NCBI RefSeq assembly: GCF_030272615.1
Contig: NC_081410.1
Location: 505,780,442 to 505,844,441 of the forward strand
From: Cryptomeria japonica
Lineage: Eukaryota; Streptophyta; Pinopsida; Cupressales; Cupressaceae
Direction of reading: 5' to 3'
DNA length: 64,000 nucleotides
This document shows, one piece after another, positions 34,848 to 47,435 of the stretch (the first letter of the stretch is position 1; the number at the start of each line of letters is the position of its first letter). The notes under the pieces were generated by a model that was given only the letters and a program-made list of their open reading frames with translations, was not told where the DNA came from and ran no database searches. The position numbers were made by a program, and so were the translations under genes.

Positions 34848-35583
34848 CTTGCAATCCTATGACACTGGCAAGACAATTTACTAGCACCAGCAATGATAGA
34901 CTCTACACCGACACATAGAACACCGACAGTGAAAGGAAGTATACCGACACCCAAGCCGACAAGAATTTTGTTTATAATATATTTTGTAATTAATTGTAAA
35001 ATCATTATAAGCCGACTTGGCAAGTTGTAAAATGACTCATATATGTATGAGATCATTATAGAACATTTAAAAAAAAGAAAGAAAAGGAAGTAGATAGGCG
35101 AAATAAGGCAGACCTATTATGCAAATTATAGGTTAAGGGTTTATGTATGAAGCAAAGCTAAAACCGGTACTAGATCTGGCATAGTAGATGTTATTTTGAA
35201 GCAGTACAAGACATTGGATTTGCATAATCCATTTTGCAAGTCAGTGAGACTTCCCATTTTGTAATTGAGCAGTGAGCTCTAGGCACTTGGCCTTCCTGCA
35301 TGTGCAGGCCCCTATTGTAGTAGTAATATTCTCTTATTGGCCAGTAAGTGAATATTGTGGGTCACAAATCCCACTGAGGTTTTTCCCACACCGGGTTTCC
35401 TCGTTAAACTACTGTGTTATGGTGTGCTTTTCATGTGGTTGATGTTATCTCTGTTTATTGCATTACTTTTTGTTTACCGGTATACAATATTGATATGCCT
35501 TACATATTTTAAGTTAAGAAAATTATCAAACCGGTTAGATACTGATTCACCCCCCCCTCTCAGTATCTTTGGGAATCCTAATA
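34783..35583 (+). repeat. Element 3 3' LTR (801 bp)
   Basis: Begins TGTTGGAAAATGCACACTCC and ends CCTAATA, where the left LTR has CCTAACA, so the terminal CA has mutated to TA. It is followed by GTAAT. Confidence 0.92.
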
Positions 35584-35588
35584 GTAAT

Positions 35589-36006
35589 ATGCTTCACACA
35601 TGTCGAATCGACCACCTCGAACTCAAAACCAATTACCAAAATTATCCCAAAGATTATGTATAACACACTTTGTCACTAATCACCAAAATAACCCCATTCT
35701 TCCTAAAATACCAGATACTAGATCTCCTATCTTGCATAAGAATCAATACTGGAGGTTAGGATTGTGCAATAACTTGTTTTGAACATCCAATAAACTACCT
35801 CTTCCACAACAACCAAAACTGAGTTATGCTCAATGTACCCATACTTTCTATTCCACCTTCCAGACTTAAGCAAAATGAATATCACACTTCCGGTAGAACA
35901 ATTCAACATATATCGGATGTGATTTATGATCTGAGTTTCCATCAATGACAACCCCAAAACATTCCTCATGTACAAATCTCTACCAGTACAGTGTCTCTTG
36001 CCAACA
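35589..36006 (-). repeat. Element 4 3' LTR, proximal part
   Basis: Continues the LTR broken at 29086. The plus end ...CTCTTGCCAACA is the reverse complement of the LTR start TGTTGGCAAGAG. The motif complementary to the PPT-flanking repeat is at 35935-35947 (12 of 13 positions). Confidence 0.85.
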
Positions 36007-36180
36007 ATCTCCCCCTTTGGCATTGATGGCAACACTTGATGAAAAATGACACTGTTAGACCAAAACTGACATACACTGCAAAACTTCAAAACTGCAAAAA
36101 TGTAACAACTCAACAAGCTCCCCCTAAGAATATACACCATTTTTCAATCCTCTCTCTCCCCCTTTGACATCAATGGCAAA
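36007..36180 (-). promoter_or_regulatory. Two polypurine motifs of element 4
   Basis: The terminal tract (36007-36020, minus CCAAAGGGGGAGAT) is next to CATTGATGGCAAC (36021-36033, plus). A second motif at 36154-36180 reads CTCCCCCTTTGACATCAATG on plus. The layout is the same as in elements 3 and 5. Confidence 0.78.
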
Positions 36181-36228
36181 GGTAGGTATCCGCCAAAATT
36201 TATGTAGAAGAGTATATTCAATAACTTA

Positions 36229-39200
36229 CAAAAATTTAAAAATATCTACAAAAATGGCCTTTAAAGACTGCAAGTGGTCATCCCAACCTTTCTTCAAGTT
36301 CTCCAAAATATTGATGAGGGCACTAAATAGATAGGCATGCATCTCTTATCCTCTAAGATCTGAAGGAACACTCTTATTCAGAGCATTCATAACATCCTGC
36401 TGACTGCTAAGAAAAGTATCCAATTGGGGAGTGATTAAGTTCCTTAGTTCTCCCACTCTACCAACTACACTATCATTTTCCTAATTGAGGCTCCTGATTT
36501 TGTCAAGTAGACCCATTACCTGAGCTTTAAGATTGCTAGAAAAAATTGATTGGGGGGCATAGTATTGAGAGATACTAGCTAGTTGACCTTCACATTATTT
36601 GATCTTCTTATCAAGGTCAATAGTGAAATTTGGCAAAAGAAGACATGACTTGTATATTTTACCTCCTTCTAGAGCATCCTGAATGCTCTTCATACTGGTA
36701 ATCAAACTATCCCTATCACCTTCAATCATTCTCAAAATTATCCTTAACCGCATTGCATTGAATTGGCTAAGAACCTTTCCTTCAACAACTTTTTCTAAAG
36801 ATACAAAATGAGAATCTACCAATTTAAGCATACTCCTCAGCTTACCAGAGGGTGATTCAACTGAGTCTTATTTGAAGGATGACACACTTGTAGCCATGGA
36901 TATGAGCTCTCTATCCTCAATATGTGACTTTAGCAAGTCTTTACTAGCTTTAGCCTGGGCAAGTGCTACAAGCTTGAGTGCTTGGACAAGAGATAGTGAG
37001 TTAAGATCGATAGGCCCTTTGGTGAGATCTATGTCGCTGATAATCTGCTTGCCCTTGTCTGATTCCACAAGATCTCTTGCCACCAGAACCTATTCAATCT
37101 TATCTTCACCTTTCTCATTCTCTTCTCCTTTCTCTGCATCCTCTCTCTTTTCATCACCAATCTCCTCAGCTGCCTTCTCCGATTCAACAATTATTACCAG
37201 AGGATTTTGATTAGCTTCACCAAAGTCTGCAACCTACTAATTATCAATAATATCATCTACAATTGCAACTTGTTCATTTATTTTCTCATTCAGTATAACT
37301 GTCTGCACAATCAAAACTTCAGTCTGTACTTTTGGAATGGAAGTATCATCCTGTGTATGCATTTCCAGATCGGTGATCTTTCACCGGATTTATCTCATAC
37401 TTGTTCTCTTTCAAAACTTTCTTCATAATTGCTTTTGTTTCCTTAGCTACTTCATCAACCTTTCCAAACATGTTCCTATTAACTCTGGTTTTTCTTCTAA
37501 ATTTACTCTTTGCAATTTTAAGAATTATGTCTACTTCACTCCTAGAAACTACTGAGTATAATTTAACTAATACATACTCTTTCATTCTCTAATCTTCTAG
37601 ACTAGCTGCATGCCTTCTGGCATCGAAAATTTCATATAGACCCTTCAGAATAATTGATGATAATTACATCAAAGATTTACTATATATATTCATATATTCT
37701 ACAATGACTTCTTCTAATGTTCTTTTACCATTCTCATCACAATTCTCATACCATTCTAATACATGCTTCAAATTTCCTTCCTTTACTACTGTATGAACTA
37801 TCTAACTTAATGTGATGGAAGGCACAATAGTGTAGTTACCTTCAAGTTTCCTAGACTTTAATGCTTCATCAAGCTCAAACTTGGGCTTCTTGCTTGATTG
37901 AGGTCTTTCAGATTTTTCAGCTTTAACTCTTGGCTTCTTGGTTGGCTGACCTTCACCAGATGGTTGCTTCTTGACTACCCTAGTAGAAGTAGAAGCCTTC
38001 TTCACTTCCCTCACCGCTTCATCTGATTCGGTCTCTTCTTTTGTAGTGGCTGCCACATAGACTCTTTCTAGCTTCCATTTTTTCTCTTTTCTGCTCCACT
38101 AGATGATTTGGACTGAGGCTTTGGTGGAGGGATGGGATTTTGAACACCAGAAGAAGGTGTTGATATTTTTTTCCCTGGCTTAGGAGGAGTAGAGGCCGAT
38201 TGGGTCTTCTTGAGTTTGACCATGTCTTCCTCTTTCATGATATTCTACTCTCTAGCCCTACAAACTACCTCCTTTGATATTCCCATCTCCTCTACCAGAT
38301 GCTCTACTTCCTTTCTTATTTTCCTCTACCTACCGGGCTTGGTGAATTGGGTGTGCAAGCTTAAACTTTTCTCTTTATAAGTCCCAAACCTTTCTTCTGA
38401 TTCATCCATCGGCTTTCTTAAAATATGTTGAGCATATGCATCAAGGGTTTTAGCATCAACCTCATACCCCATGGGCATGATCCACATTGTCCTTGGCTCA
38501 ACAACCTCCATTAGTCATTGGTCAATATCCACCATGAAGCATATGGTGTCCTCATACTTCTCCATAATTTCTTTTGGGATCCTTTCCCTGTTCTGCATCA
38601 TGCCTTGGAAGGATTTAAAGTAACCCCACAAGATAGATTTATGTGCTTGAGCATCTCCTAATCCTTGTAATGCTTCTTTGATCTGCACCACCACCAGTTT
38701 TTCACATTCCCATTGAACTTTGCCTACACTGGGGATCTCTCTCATGAAATAGAAGGCTAAATAGATAATCAAAGTACCGAACTTAAAGAATATGCTTCTC
38801 ATCTTGCTTTATCTTCTTCAAATTGCTCATAAGCTCATTCAAAAGCACTCCAAACAAATCATACAACTTTTCCTCTTTAAGAATTTGATTAGCTGCATAA
38901 ATTGTGGTACAAGATACTGAGTTTGCTCTACTAGATTGATAAACCTTGTACCCTATCACCATGGATGAAAATCTGACATCAAATTCAATAATGTCACTAA
39001 TTGTCATCGATCTATTATCATGTTGGGAGTTAGTTACATCTATCATGGTCTGATTCTTCACATGCCTTAGGGTAGGAATCTCACCGGTTGCATTCAAACA
39101 TACAATCGCTTGGATTGATTGCTTAGTGATCTTGTGCGGTTTATCAAGCCACATAAATTCATCATCAACCTTGCTCAAAATGTACCTAACCCATTCGGGT

Positions 39201-39514
39201 TCATAAAAAACCATAAAGTTCACAAACTCAATGAAACCCTTGTCCTATAGAGATTTGAAATCAGGTTTAAGGTTTCCCATACCATCCATCATGTTTTATG
39301 TATATAGTGATAGCATTTTAGTGTTTCCAAACTCCTCAATATTGCAGTGGATGTATGCCCTAATGTCTTCAACATGCAACACATCAAACAACATAGATGA
39401 AAATGCTCCATTCGAATCATCTTCCATCAATTTGAATGTGTGTTTCTTGAACTTAGGCCTTTCCCTATTAGTTACCTCAACAACCAATGGAGTCGCCACA
39501 CCAGATGATGCCAT
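36229..39514 (-). pseudogene. Element 4 ORF2, homologous to ORF2 of elements 3, 5 and 7
   Basis: Starts MASSGVATPLVVEVTNRERP at 39514. Blocks shared with element 3 ORF2 are NGAFSSM..DVLHVED.RAYIHCNIEEFG, YILSKVDDEFMWLDKPHKIT, DVRFSSMVIGYKVY..SRANSVS, LLNELMSNLKKIKQDEK and FGTLIIYLAFYFMREIPSVG. Next come a basic Lys-rich segment (38056-37802: VREVKKASTSTRVVKKQPSG) and helical C-terminal pieces (37585-37346, 37083-36595). Many stops and shifts (for example near 39295, 38800 and 38515) make it non-functional. Overall identity to family A looks low, so keeping these blocks suggests past selection on the protein. Function unknown. Confidence 0.7.
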
Positions 39515-39986
39515 TATCGAATTCTAGGTTATGAACAAATAGCTTGAACTCAAAAAATACCTTTTTGTCTTCAACCGGATGCAAGAAATCTTTGCCGAAT
39601 CCTTTTAGGCTCTAGTTTAGCTGCACAATCTTCTTCACCACACTCTTCTGCTCTTTTTCTTTGAATGCAATGTGAGAAATGAATGTTAAAATACCTTTTT
39701 ATCCTCTAAATACCTAACTTTAAGGTGAAATAAATGCTCAACACTAAAATTTTCTAGATGCCCTGTTTCTTAAGAATACTTCATTGGAATCTCATATCGG
39801 CATGAAATCTTTTGGAGATCTTTCAAGATCAACTGCACAACAATTTATAGTCATCTGCAACCTTTCATAGCCAGTTACAGATATGAGAAAGAGGGTTTTA
39901 AGGATCTGCATGAAAAGATTCCCCCTAATGCCAAATGCCTTAGTTACCGGATGAGGTTCCAACACCGGAATCAAATGTGGACCCAT

Positions 39987-40606
39987 TTACTGAATTTGAA
40001 TCATCCTTTTAACCCACATCTTCTTGTGCTTCTCTTTGATCTCTCCAACCTTCACTTTTCCCTTATCATCTACTTTTTTCTTGTTTGTCGGAGCATTCTT
40101 GCCAATATTCTTGCTTTTACAAAATTTTGCACTATGACCAGATTTGTTGCAAGCATAGCAAACAATGTTATTTCTCTGATTAGGCCTTGAATAACCTTGA
40201 TTTCCTCTAGACCTGCATTGATTAGAAATGTGTCCAAATATTCCACAAGCATAGAATCTCACATTTCTCCTATTTACCATACTTCTACATTCATTTGACT
40301 TATGACCATACTTATTTCAATTGAAACATTGTCCAAAGAATGATGAATTATTCTGATTTGCCATATTTCTGCATTGACTTTCCATATGACCAAATTTATT
40401 GCAAACAAAACATTTACCATTTAATTTATAAATATTAGGTTTCCTTACTGGAGATCTCTTGTTCTTCTGATGATTGCTTTGACCAGATCCAGAGCTCTCT
40501 CCTTTCTCAAATCCAAGTCCTCCCATATCACCTTTATTCTTTTGACTTTGTAGCATCTCATCTAGCTTAGCTGAGCTAGCATTGAATTTTTCTTTGTACT
40601 CATTAG
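39987..40606 (-). pseudogene. Element 4 ORF1 C-terminal part: zinc-knuckle protein, N-terminus deleted
   Basis: The minus frame runs YKEKFNASSAKLDEMLQSQK, a Ser/Gly linker, then knuckles CFVCNKFGHMESQC, CFN-stop-NKYGHKSNEC, FYACGIFGHISNQC (first Cys is Phe) and CYACNKSGHSAKFC. It ends KMWVKRMIQIQ at 39987. The coiled coil found in elements 3, 5 and 7 is missing because a deletion joins the frame at about 40606 to LTR sequence. RNA-binding gag-like protein by family; this copy is broken. Confidence 0.8.
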
Positions 40607-41685
40607 CACACACAAGCACAAAACAACTTTCTTAAACTGATTCTTAAACCATTAGATGCAAAACAATGAAAGTGAAATGCAGAAGCTTAACACACAAGCA
40701 CAAAACCATAACACCAAAATTTTTACATGGAAACCCAGAAAGGTAAAAACCACGATGGGATTGAGACCCACAATATTCTAATACTATGATTAGGAGTATA
40801 CTAATATTACAAGGGAATGCACATGCATTCAGGCACATTGCCTAGAGCTCACTTCTCAATTACAAACAAGAGGGATACAACCCTGGAGGACCCACTGTTC
40901 TACAAATAATTTATAACAACAAGAATATCTAAACTAATGAGTAGCATCTACTAATGCTAAAATGTAGTTTTGATTAAGCACAAAGTGACTGTCTTCCACT
41001 TTTCTGAAAAACTACTCTGTTCTACTTGTTTAGTCATATACCTGAGCACAAATCTATGCACCGATGCTCATACTCTCTCTGCACATCAATATCCATCCAT
41101 ATCAATGCTCAAAATGATTAGATAGATCAGTCTTATATATCCACACCACTTGATTAGGTCGGCTTCAAAATATTTGTAAAACATGAAATGTGTAGCAATA
41201 AGTCGGCTCAATTTGATTACAAATCCATACGCGAACCTAAATAAATTGGTAATATGCTTCACACATGTCACCTCGACCACCTAGAACTCAAAACCAATCG
41301 CAAAAATCATCCCAAAGATTTTTCATAATACACTTAATCACTAATCACCAAAATAACCTTGTTCTTCCTAAAATACTAGATACCGGATCTCCTATCTTGC
41401 ACAAGAATAAATACCGGAGGCTAGAATTGCAAAATAAGCTATTTCAAACATCGAATCAACTACCTCTTCCAATTCAACCAAAACTGTGCAACCAAAATTG
41501 AGTTCTTCTCAATGTTCCCATACTTTGTATTCCACCTTCCAGACATAAGCAAAATGAATATCAAACTTCTGGTAGAACAATTCATCATATACTAGATGTG
41601 ATTTATGATCTGAGTTGCCATCAATGACGACCCCGAAACATTCCTCACACACCAATCTCTATCGGTGCAGTGTCTCTTGCCAACA
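40607..41685 (-). repeat. Element 4 5' LTR, 3' end deleted
   Basis: Collinear with 28447-29086 plus 35589-36006. It begins abruptly inside the LTR at about 40621 (AACTTTCTTAAACTGATTCT), preceded by a CACACACAAGCACAAAAC patch that occurs naturally about 80 bp further in. About 45 bp of LTR end, the primer site and the ORF1 start are gone. It ends ...CTCTTGCCAACA at 41685. Confidence 0.8.
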
Positions 41686-41690
41686 AGACA

Positions 41691-43009
41691 TAGGTGTGTT
41701 GTTAGATGGATCAATGAGAGCGCAAGTTTAATGTTTCAATTTCAAGTGTGGTATTGATTTGTTGAAAGTAAATGTTTGTTTTGAACACACATGCAAGACA
41801 CGATAGACAAAATGTTTGTGATTTTGCAATGAAATAAAAGTGCATTCAAGTACAATTCTAAGGTTTGGCCAAGACAATACGTGTTGAATCCACTTTCCCA
41901 GAATACCACATTCAATTGGATAGATAGAAGCTTGGTAGCACTATCTCCCCTCCACGACACTCACTTATCGGGTATACCAAGCTTCTAATTTCTAAAGACT
42001 CGAAGATCTTGAGAAATTTTCTATCTCAAGGTAAAGGGTACATAAGGGTTTTTTTCAGCATGCACGCATCCCAATGCTTGAGTCAACAAGTAGAAGGTAA
42101 GACTGCTAAAATAGTTTGGCTCTTAGTGGGGGAACTTCAGCGGAACCCAGTGTCTACCCATGCAACAATGATTCATTTAAGAACTCATTCCCAATCCTCG
42201 AGAGGATTTTTATGCATCTAATACAAGTGTGGATACTAAGGGAAAACCGTCGATGTAGATACAAGTCACCAAGAAGTCACAACTTTCATTTGACTTATTA
42301 ATTTGTATAGCGGGTTGAAGAAGTACTGCTTGGGTCGTTCCCTCTCACTACCCAAAATGGCACTTGTGAGGCAGGCCCTCTACCAAAAAATAAAAACTCG
42401 AGCATCACTAACACTTTTCTCTTACACCCAAGACCATGAGAACCAGGGGAGAGGATAGTGTGTGTTAGTAGTCACATAAAATGCATTATATTTTACGTCC
42501 AAATCCAAATGTGATTTAACTACTAAAACAAAGACACTTTATTTCAAGTTTCAATCTTTGATAACGTCTTGTATGAAATCATTACTAGTTTCAATATGTG
42601 TCTTCGACAAGCGAGAATGGATGCCCTTCACAAGATAAAATTCAAATTATTAGCCTCCAAGTTTTGAAACAAACACAAGAAGCAAATCAAACCTATAACT
42701 AACCAAAAAAAGTCTAAACTAATAACAGAGAAATCCATCTGAAAAAAAGATTGCTAAACCAAATAACAGAAAAATGCACATAAAAGCAAATCTTCTAATC
42801 CATTAGCTAACTAATCTAAGCTAACTTAGTCCGATTTAATGTAATAAAAAAAAAAACAAAAAAACTAAGATCTAATTAAAAAAACTAACAATTTAACCTA
42901 AATAATGAAAAATAATAAAAAACTAACTAATCTAATTAAAATAACAAAATAAATAATCTAATCTAATTAACAAATCAAGTCTTATTAATAAATAACAAAA
43001 ATCTAATCT
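41691..43009 (-). other. Element 2 leader, proximal part
   Basis: 1.3 kb between element 4 and the primer site. It is A-rich towards the right (TAACAAATAAAATAATC-like runs at 42830-43010). I see no ORF or RNA gene. Confidence 0.5.
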
Positions 43010-43027
43010 AACACTGGGCGTGCCAGA
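43010..43027 (-). other. Primer binding site of element 2
   Basis: After the LTR end the minus strand reads TC then TGGCACGCCCAGTG, the same type as the site of element 1 (TGGCACGCTCGGTG). It fixes the minus orientation of element 2. Confidence 0.75.
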
Positions 43028-43781
43028 TGTAGATGGAGGAAATGGGTTGAATCAAAGATTCGAACTTCCAACATCAACAATGGAGAATCTACAAACTAAC
43101 ACACATGCAAAACCAAAGGAAAATCACACACACACATACTTTAAACAAAAAATATCACTCCATTGGACTTCTATCAACCAAGATCTTGTGTTCAAGAATG
43201 ATGCTCTTAGAAGCACACACACAAGAGGCTATGGTGAATGAATATTTGAGATGATGAATGCAAAAGATATGAAAGATAGAGAAAGTAATGTGTGGGATAA
43301 CAAGAGTGAAAGAATGCAAAAAGTGAGCTAAATTGCTAGATGGATTGAAATGAGAGAGTGGTTGGATTAAATAGAAGTCCTCAAGGAGAAATCATGCATC
43401 ATGATGAATACAAGATAATATGAGATTAGTGGTATAGGATAAATGAGTGATAAGGAGAGAAGATAATTGTTAATGGAAAATGGTAAGTGGTAAAGAGTGT
43501 TTATTATTTATTTTGAATGGATAAATAATGAAATATGTATTTATTTAATAGATTTAATGAATCAATGATATGAATATATTAATAATATAATGGAGAATAA
43601 ATACATTATAATATAACGACTAATGAATAATGGAAATAATGGAATATGGATATGAATATTAATATAGTGAATAGTATAATGGAAAATTAGAAATGAATAT
43701 TATAATGGATCCACCTTATGATGTAGGGAAAATTAAGATTAATTAAGAGGACATTTTAATGAAATTTTTTATGTGTCTACA
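43028..43781 (-). repeat. Element 2 5' LTR (754 bp)
   Basis: Aligns with 12052-12814 and has the same ends. Followed on plus by CTAAC (43782-43786), the duplicate of 12047-12051, after which element D sequence resumes. Confidence 0.92.
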
Positions 43782-45179
43782 CTAACAGATGTTTTCTTTA
43801 AATTGAAAGCTCAAAAGTATTTCATTCTATTTGAATCAGATTTGAGTATTCATGGCAAATCACTCTAAAAAAGATCTTTTAGCATAAGTGAAACTTGAGA
43901 TGTTTTCAAGGATGTCAATGTATCTTACCAAGTATGGTAGAAAGAACAACAATTTATCAAAATCGTACAAAATGAAGATATTCAAATTCCTATTGGTGTC
44001 ACTTATAAACTAAAACAAGACACATCTAATTATGAGTGGTTATATTCCTTGACATCACAACTAAATGCAATAAAATATTGGACAACAACAACCGCAATGT
44101 TATGAACGTGTGGGATTTTTTTAGAAGTAATCAAAGCTAGAGAGATGGATATATGGGTCATACCTTACTATGGGTTTAGATGGGCTATAAACTTGGAATT
44201 CTATTTGAAAGATGGTTAAAATTAGTTGAAATTTTTTGGAGGCAAAAATATATTAGAAGTGTCTAAGATAGAATTATTAGAAGGATCTTAAACATACCTA
44301 CATCTTGTGCACTATACTATTATTTGCCCATTATTTTTTGTCATATTATCATAAAGGATATGCTTATAATGTTTATTCATTATACATTTATGTAAGATGG
44401 AGTTTGTTTTGTTTTCTAAAACTTTATAAAAACTCCCAAATCAAGGAAGTAATTACAAAAGTTGAAACTGAAAGGGCTCCCAGGGAAGTTCTTTAAATAT
44501 GTAAAGAAAGGACATTAGAAGATTCTTATCTTTTATCCCCAACACATTATGATGTGATATTGAGAATCGATTAGAAGGGGGATCTTGATTCAGTTTTGAA
44601 GGGAGTTCAAAGGAGAGAATTTTCTTTCAAACATAATCCTTTGTACAAGGGGACCGTTAGACTCTATGAGCTCTTCTTTTGCATTGAGAAATAAAGGGGA
44701 TATTTTTTAATTTGTTAATTTGGTTATCTTTCTTTAAATTTTAGTTTTCTTTTGTGAGTTCACAATTGATCTTAGTTAATGTTTTCTTCATTACATCATA
44801 TTATGAATATGTTGGTCACAAGATCTACGAGTCTTGGTTTGATCATATAATTGAAAGGAATTGTTGTTCTTTTTCTTGATTATTATTTTTGGGTATGGAG
44901 TGAGTGATTTGTGTGTCATTCATCTCCATTTCCTTGCATCTATGTCATAGCTATGCACATGTGCTATTTTTACCTTTATTGCTTTCTAGTTGAAAAAATA
45001 CCCCTAAAAAACCAAAATTATATCAGACAATGGAGTTTCCCCTCTCAAATCAAAGGAAGATGCATAATGCAATGACAATCTCTCCAACCATTGGTGGAAT
45101 TTGTTTTTGTCAATCACACAAATAGAGTTAGTAATCAATTTTTTTTCAAAAAGACAAATTTGTTCACTAATAGATTTTT
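43782..45179 (+). repeat. Element D 5' LTR, second part
   Basis: 43787 to about 44320 is homologous to 48571-49105. The rest has no partner because the right copy is cut by element 6. It ends just before a primer-site-like sequence. The short ORF at 44305-44496 is not supported. Confidence 0.55.
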
Positions 45180-45198
45180 TGTGACTCTGTTGGGAAAA
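45180..45198 (+). other. Primer-site-like sequence of element D
   Basis: TGTGACTCTGTTGGGAAAA resembles TGGCGACTCTGCTGGGGA, a common plant gypsy primer site, with the CpG and GC positions changed to T as expected of methylated cytosines that decayed. It lies just before the gag remnant. Confidence 0.45.
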
Positions 45199-45202
45199 TG
45201 AA

Positions 45203-47131
45203 ATGTTGGTGCTTTACTTCCTCATAAACCTGAAGGAATCTCCCCGATTATGGAAGTTGGCGACCCTATGTTTTGGAACTTATACTAAAAATTTCTTTGG
45301 TAGAAGAATTCTAATTCTATATCATGACTTTGATTGCCCTCCAGTCATGAGATACTCATTTTGGACCTTTGGGTTTGCCTCAATACACAACCTTGCCTAC
45401 AAGATCAAGAAAGCATCTTCCAAAGTTTGATGGAGAAAATACACAAGACTCAGATAGACATATTCAAGCCTTCATTGTTACTTGCAAAATTCTTGGGGTT
45501 TCTAAAGAAGATGTATTTGTTTGCCTGTTGTTGAATCTCTCACTAAATTTGCTGCAACTTGGTTCCAACATTTGGAGGACGAATACATCACCAATTGGAG
45601 TACACTGAAAGATAAATTTCTCACAATATTTAAGCCAACAGTCAATGTGTGTGCTATTTTATGCAAATGTTTTATAATTTAAAAAGAAGAAGATAAATTG
45701 ATAAGGGATTTTGTAGATTGATTTAATCAATCTCTAAAGAAAATTCCACATGCTAATCAGCCCAACCAATCAAACCAGATGACCATTTTTGTTTCAAAAC
45801 TACATCTAGAAATATAGCTCTATTTGAAGCAAGATAAGGTATGAGATATTGAAGTGGTAAATCAAGAATCCATTAGAATAGAAGATTACTTGTTGCTATC
45901 AGGGTGGTATGACCATGATGAATTACAAAAAAATTAAACAAAGAGTACGAATTGTTATTTTGAGCAATAAAAAGGATAGATCTTTTATCTTGCATGATTG
46001 AATGTTCTAACCTTAATTTTTGGTCAAGATCATTTTCAAAATAAAAAAGTAACCTAGAGGTTGGATCTTATGTGGCTAGAATATATAGTTTTAATCATGA
46101 AAAATATTTGGATGATTCTGACAATTCAAGTGATGAGGAGGATTATGACTCCCATATGCCACTAGGAAATCTATTGATGTCTTTTGCTTCAGCAAGTGAA
46201 ATCATTAGGGAATCATTGGGTGAAACCATTTACAAAGAAGGCACAAAAATACTCCTTATGCATGTGAAAAGTTAGAAGCATTCACTTTTGATTATATATA
46301 TGAACAAGTGAAAAATATTGTAACAGTAACTAAAATTGAGAGACAACCAAGTGAGTATGAAAATGAGAATCAAATGGATGAGTTTAGTAGGTCCAATGGA
46401 TTATATATGACAACAAGTTCTTGTGAAGATTTTGAAGTCGGGGATAATCCTTTTCAAACTTTTTGATGCATCTACCCTGAATGGTATGAGTTTATTCCTT
46501 CCTTCTTCTTTTTATAGTGGCAATGAACAAAGTGAACTCTCCTAAAAGTATCTTTGAAGAGATGGAAGATAGTGACAGTTGAAAGGTAAAAGTTGATGAG
46601 GAAAAGAGGGAAGATCAATTAAACATTAAATCAAATGATTCAGGTTTCCATGAACAAATAAAATATGACCATCCTTATGTTGTATGCATTGCAAATCTAT
46701 GTTTAGAAACCTCTAATGATGCCTCCCTAAGTCAAATCAAAATTATTTCTCCTTTCTTGCAAGTTATGGATAAGAAACCTCTAGCCTATGAAAGTGAACA
46801 TGCTAAGCTATTGTTAATAAACAATGATAAGGTAGTTGAGTTGATTCCTGCAGAAAATCATGAGGTTGTTTCAGTAGGTAGTGATCATGGGTGTATTAAA
46901 GATGGTAGTGATGAAGGTTGCTCTGATTTTTCCTCTTTAGCAGGTGATACAATTCAAAATGATCTCTCCTCCATTCATATCAACGAGTTCATTTCAAATT
47001 CCAATTTATTAAGGACAATATATAGAGGTACAGTTGGTGGTATACAAGAATACATTCAAAAATCATTGAAGTATATGATGAAAAGTGGTCGTTTGGTCAT
47101 GAAATACTATATAAATTTTTCTTCTACATAG
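45203..47131 (+). pseudogene. Element D gag remnant
   Basis: At 45420-45680, allowing a 1-nt shift, it reads LPKFDGENTQDSDRHIQAFI, CKILGVSKEDVFV, ESLTKFAATWFQHLEDEYIT and NWSTLKDKFLTIFKPTVN, the pattern of the Retrotrans_gag capsid domain. Downstream frames (46072-46275, acidic SDNSSDEEDYDSH; 46757-47131) are decayed and unrecognised. No protease or pol follows before the second repeat copy at about 47436, so the element resembles gag-only non-autonomous elements (TR-GAG type). Confidence 0.65.
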
Positions 47132-47435
47132 TAACTCTCCTTCGGATTTTCATGTTATTATTAAGATGGCAGGTGTTACATGAGTATGCATTCCTTTTCT
47201 CCAATGGATTCACATGATCTTTTTTTAGCATCCTTAGGTTCTCCCTAGATTTTTTTTGTGAAGTGTGTTTAGGTTCCTTTATGCTTTGTCTCACTTTTTG
47301 CCCACCCATGCTCTTTCCTTTTGATATTCTATCTAACTTTTTAGCCCATTGGATCTTAAGCATTGATCTTGCTCGAGACTCTGGATTCCTTTTTGTGTCC
47401 TTTTACTGTACGTGTCCCTAGTTAGAGCCAAGTAT
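47132..47435 (+). other. Element D 3' interior, nothing recognised
   Basis: Pyrimidine-rich sequence without an ORF of note. I could not find a clear polypurine tract before the repeat, which is the weak point in calling the repeats LTRs. Confidence 0.4.

Larger units (their letters stand above)
29087..35583 (+). mobile_element. Element 3: Sirevirus-like pol-less LTR element (family A)
   Basis: LTRs at 29087-29864 and 34783-35583, a tRNA-Met-type primer site, a polypurine tract before the right LTR and the 5-bp duplication GTAAT (29082-29086, 35584-35588). The uninterrupted sequence at the insertion point is present in the other LTR of element 4 near 41250 (ATTGGTAATATGCTTCACAC). The interior of 4.9 kb carries ORF1 and ORF2 only. 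It is a close relative of element 5. Confidence 0.95.
28402..41685 (-). mobile_element. Element 4: Sirevirus-like pol-less LTR element (family B), split by element 3
   Basis: On the minus strand the 5' LTR is at 40607-41685 and the 3' LTR is at 35589-36006 plus 28402-29086. A purine tract directly precedes the 3' LTR (36007-36020). Flanks are TGACA (28397-28401) and AGACA (41686-41690), a 5-bp duplication with one mismatch. Without element 3 it is about 6.8 kb. The junction between the 5' LTR and ORF1 is deleted, so the primer site and the start of ORF1 are missing. There is no pol domain. Confidence 0.85.
12052..43781 (-). mobile_element. Element 2: Ty3/gypsy-type gag-protease LTR element carrying nested insertions
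   Basis: LTRs at 12052-12814 and 43028-43781 share the ends TGTAGATGGAGG...GTGTCTACA. The 5-bp repeat CTAAC flanks the unit (12047-12051, 43782-43786). A homologous empty site lies at about 48560-48580. On the minus strand a primer site follows the right LTR and a purine tract precedes the left LTR. Its own length is about 9.3 kb; the rest is inserted DNA (15585-16347, 17516-25840, 28402-41685). It encodes recognisable gag and aspartic protease remnants, but I see no reverse transcriptase, RNase H or integrase in the 3.5 kb after the protease, so it too seems non-autonomous or heavily deleted. Confidence 0.92.

Noticed and set aside
28402-36006. Element 4 3' LTR and element 3 as two adjacent elements
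   Set aside because: The GTAAT duplication and the uninterrupted homologous sequence near 41250 show that element 3 is inserted within one LTR.
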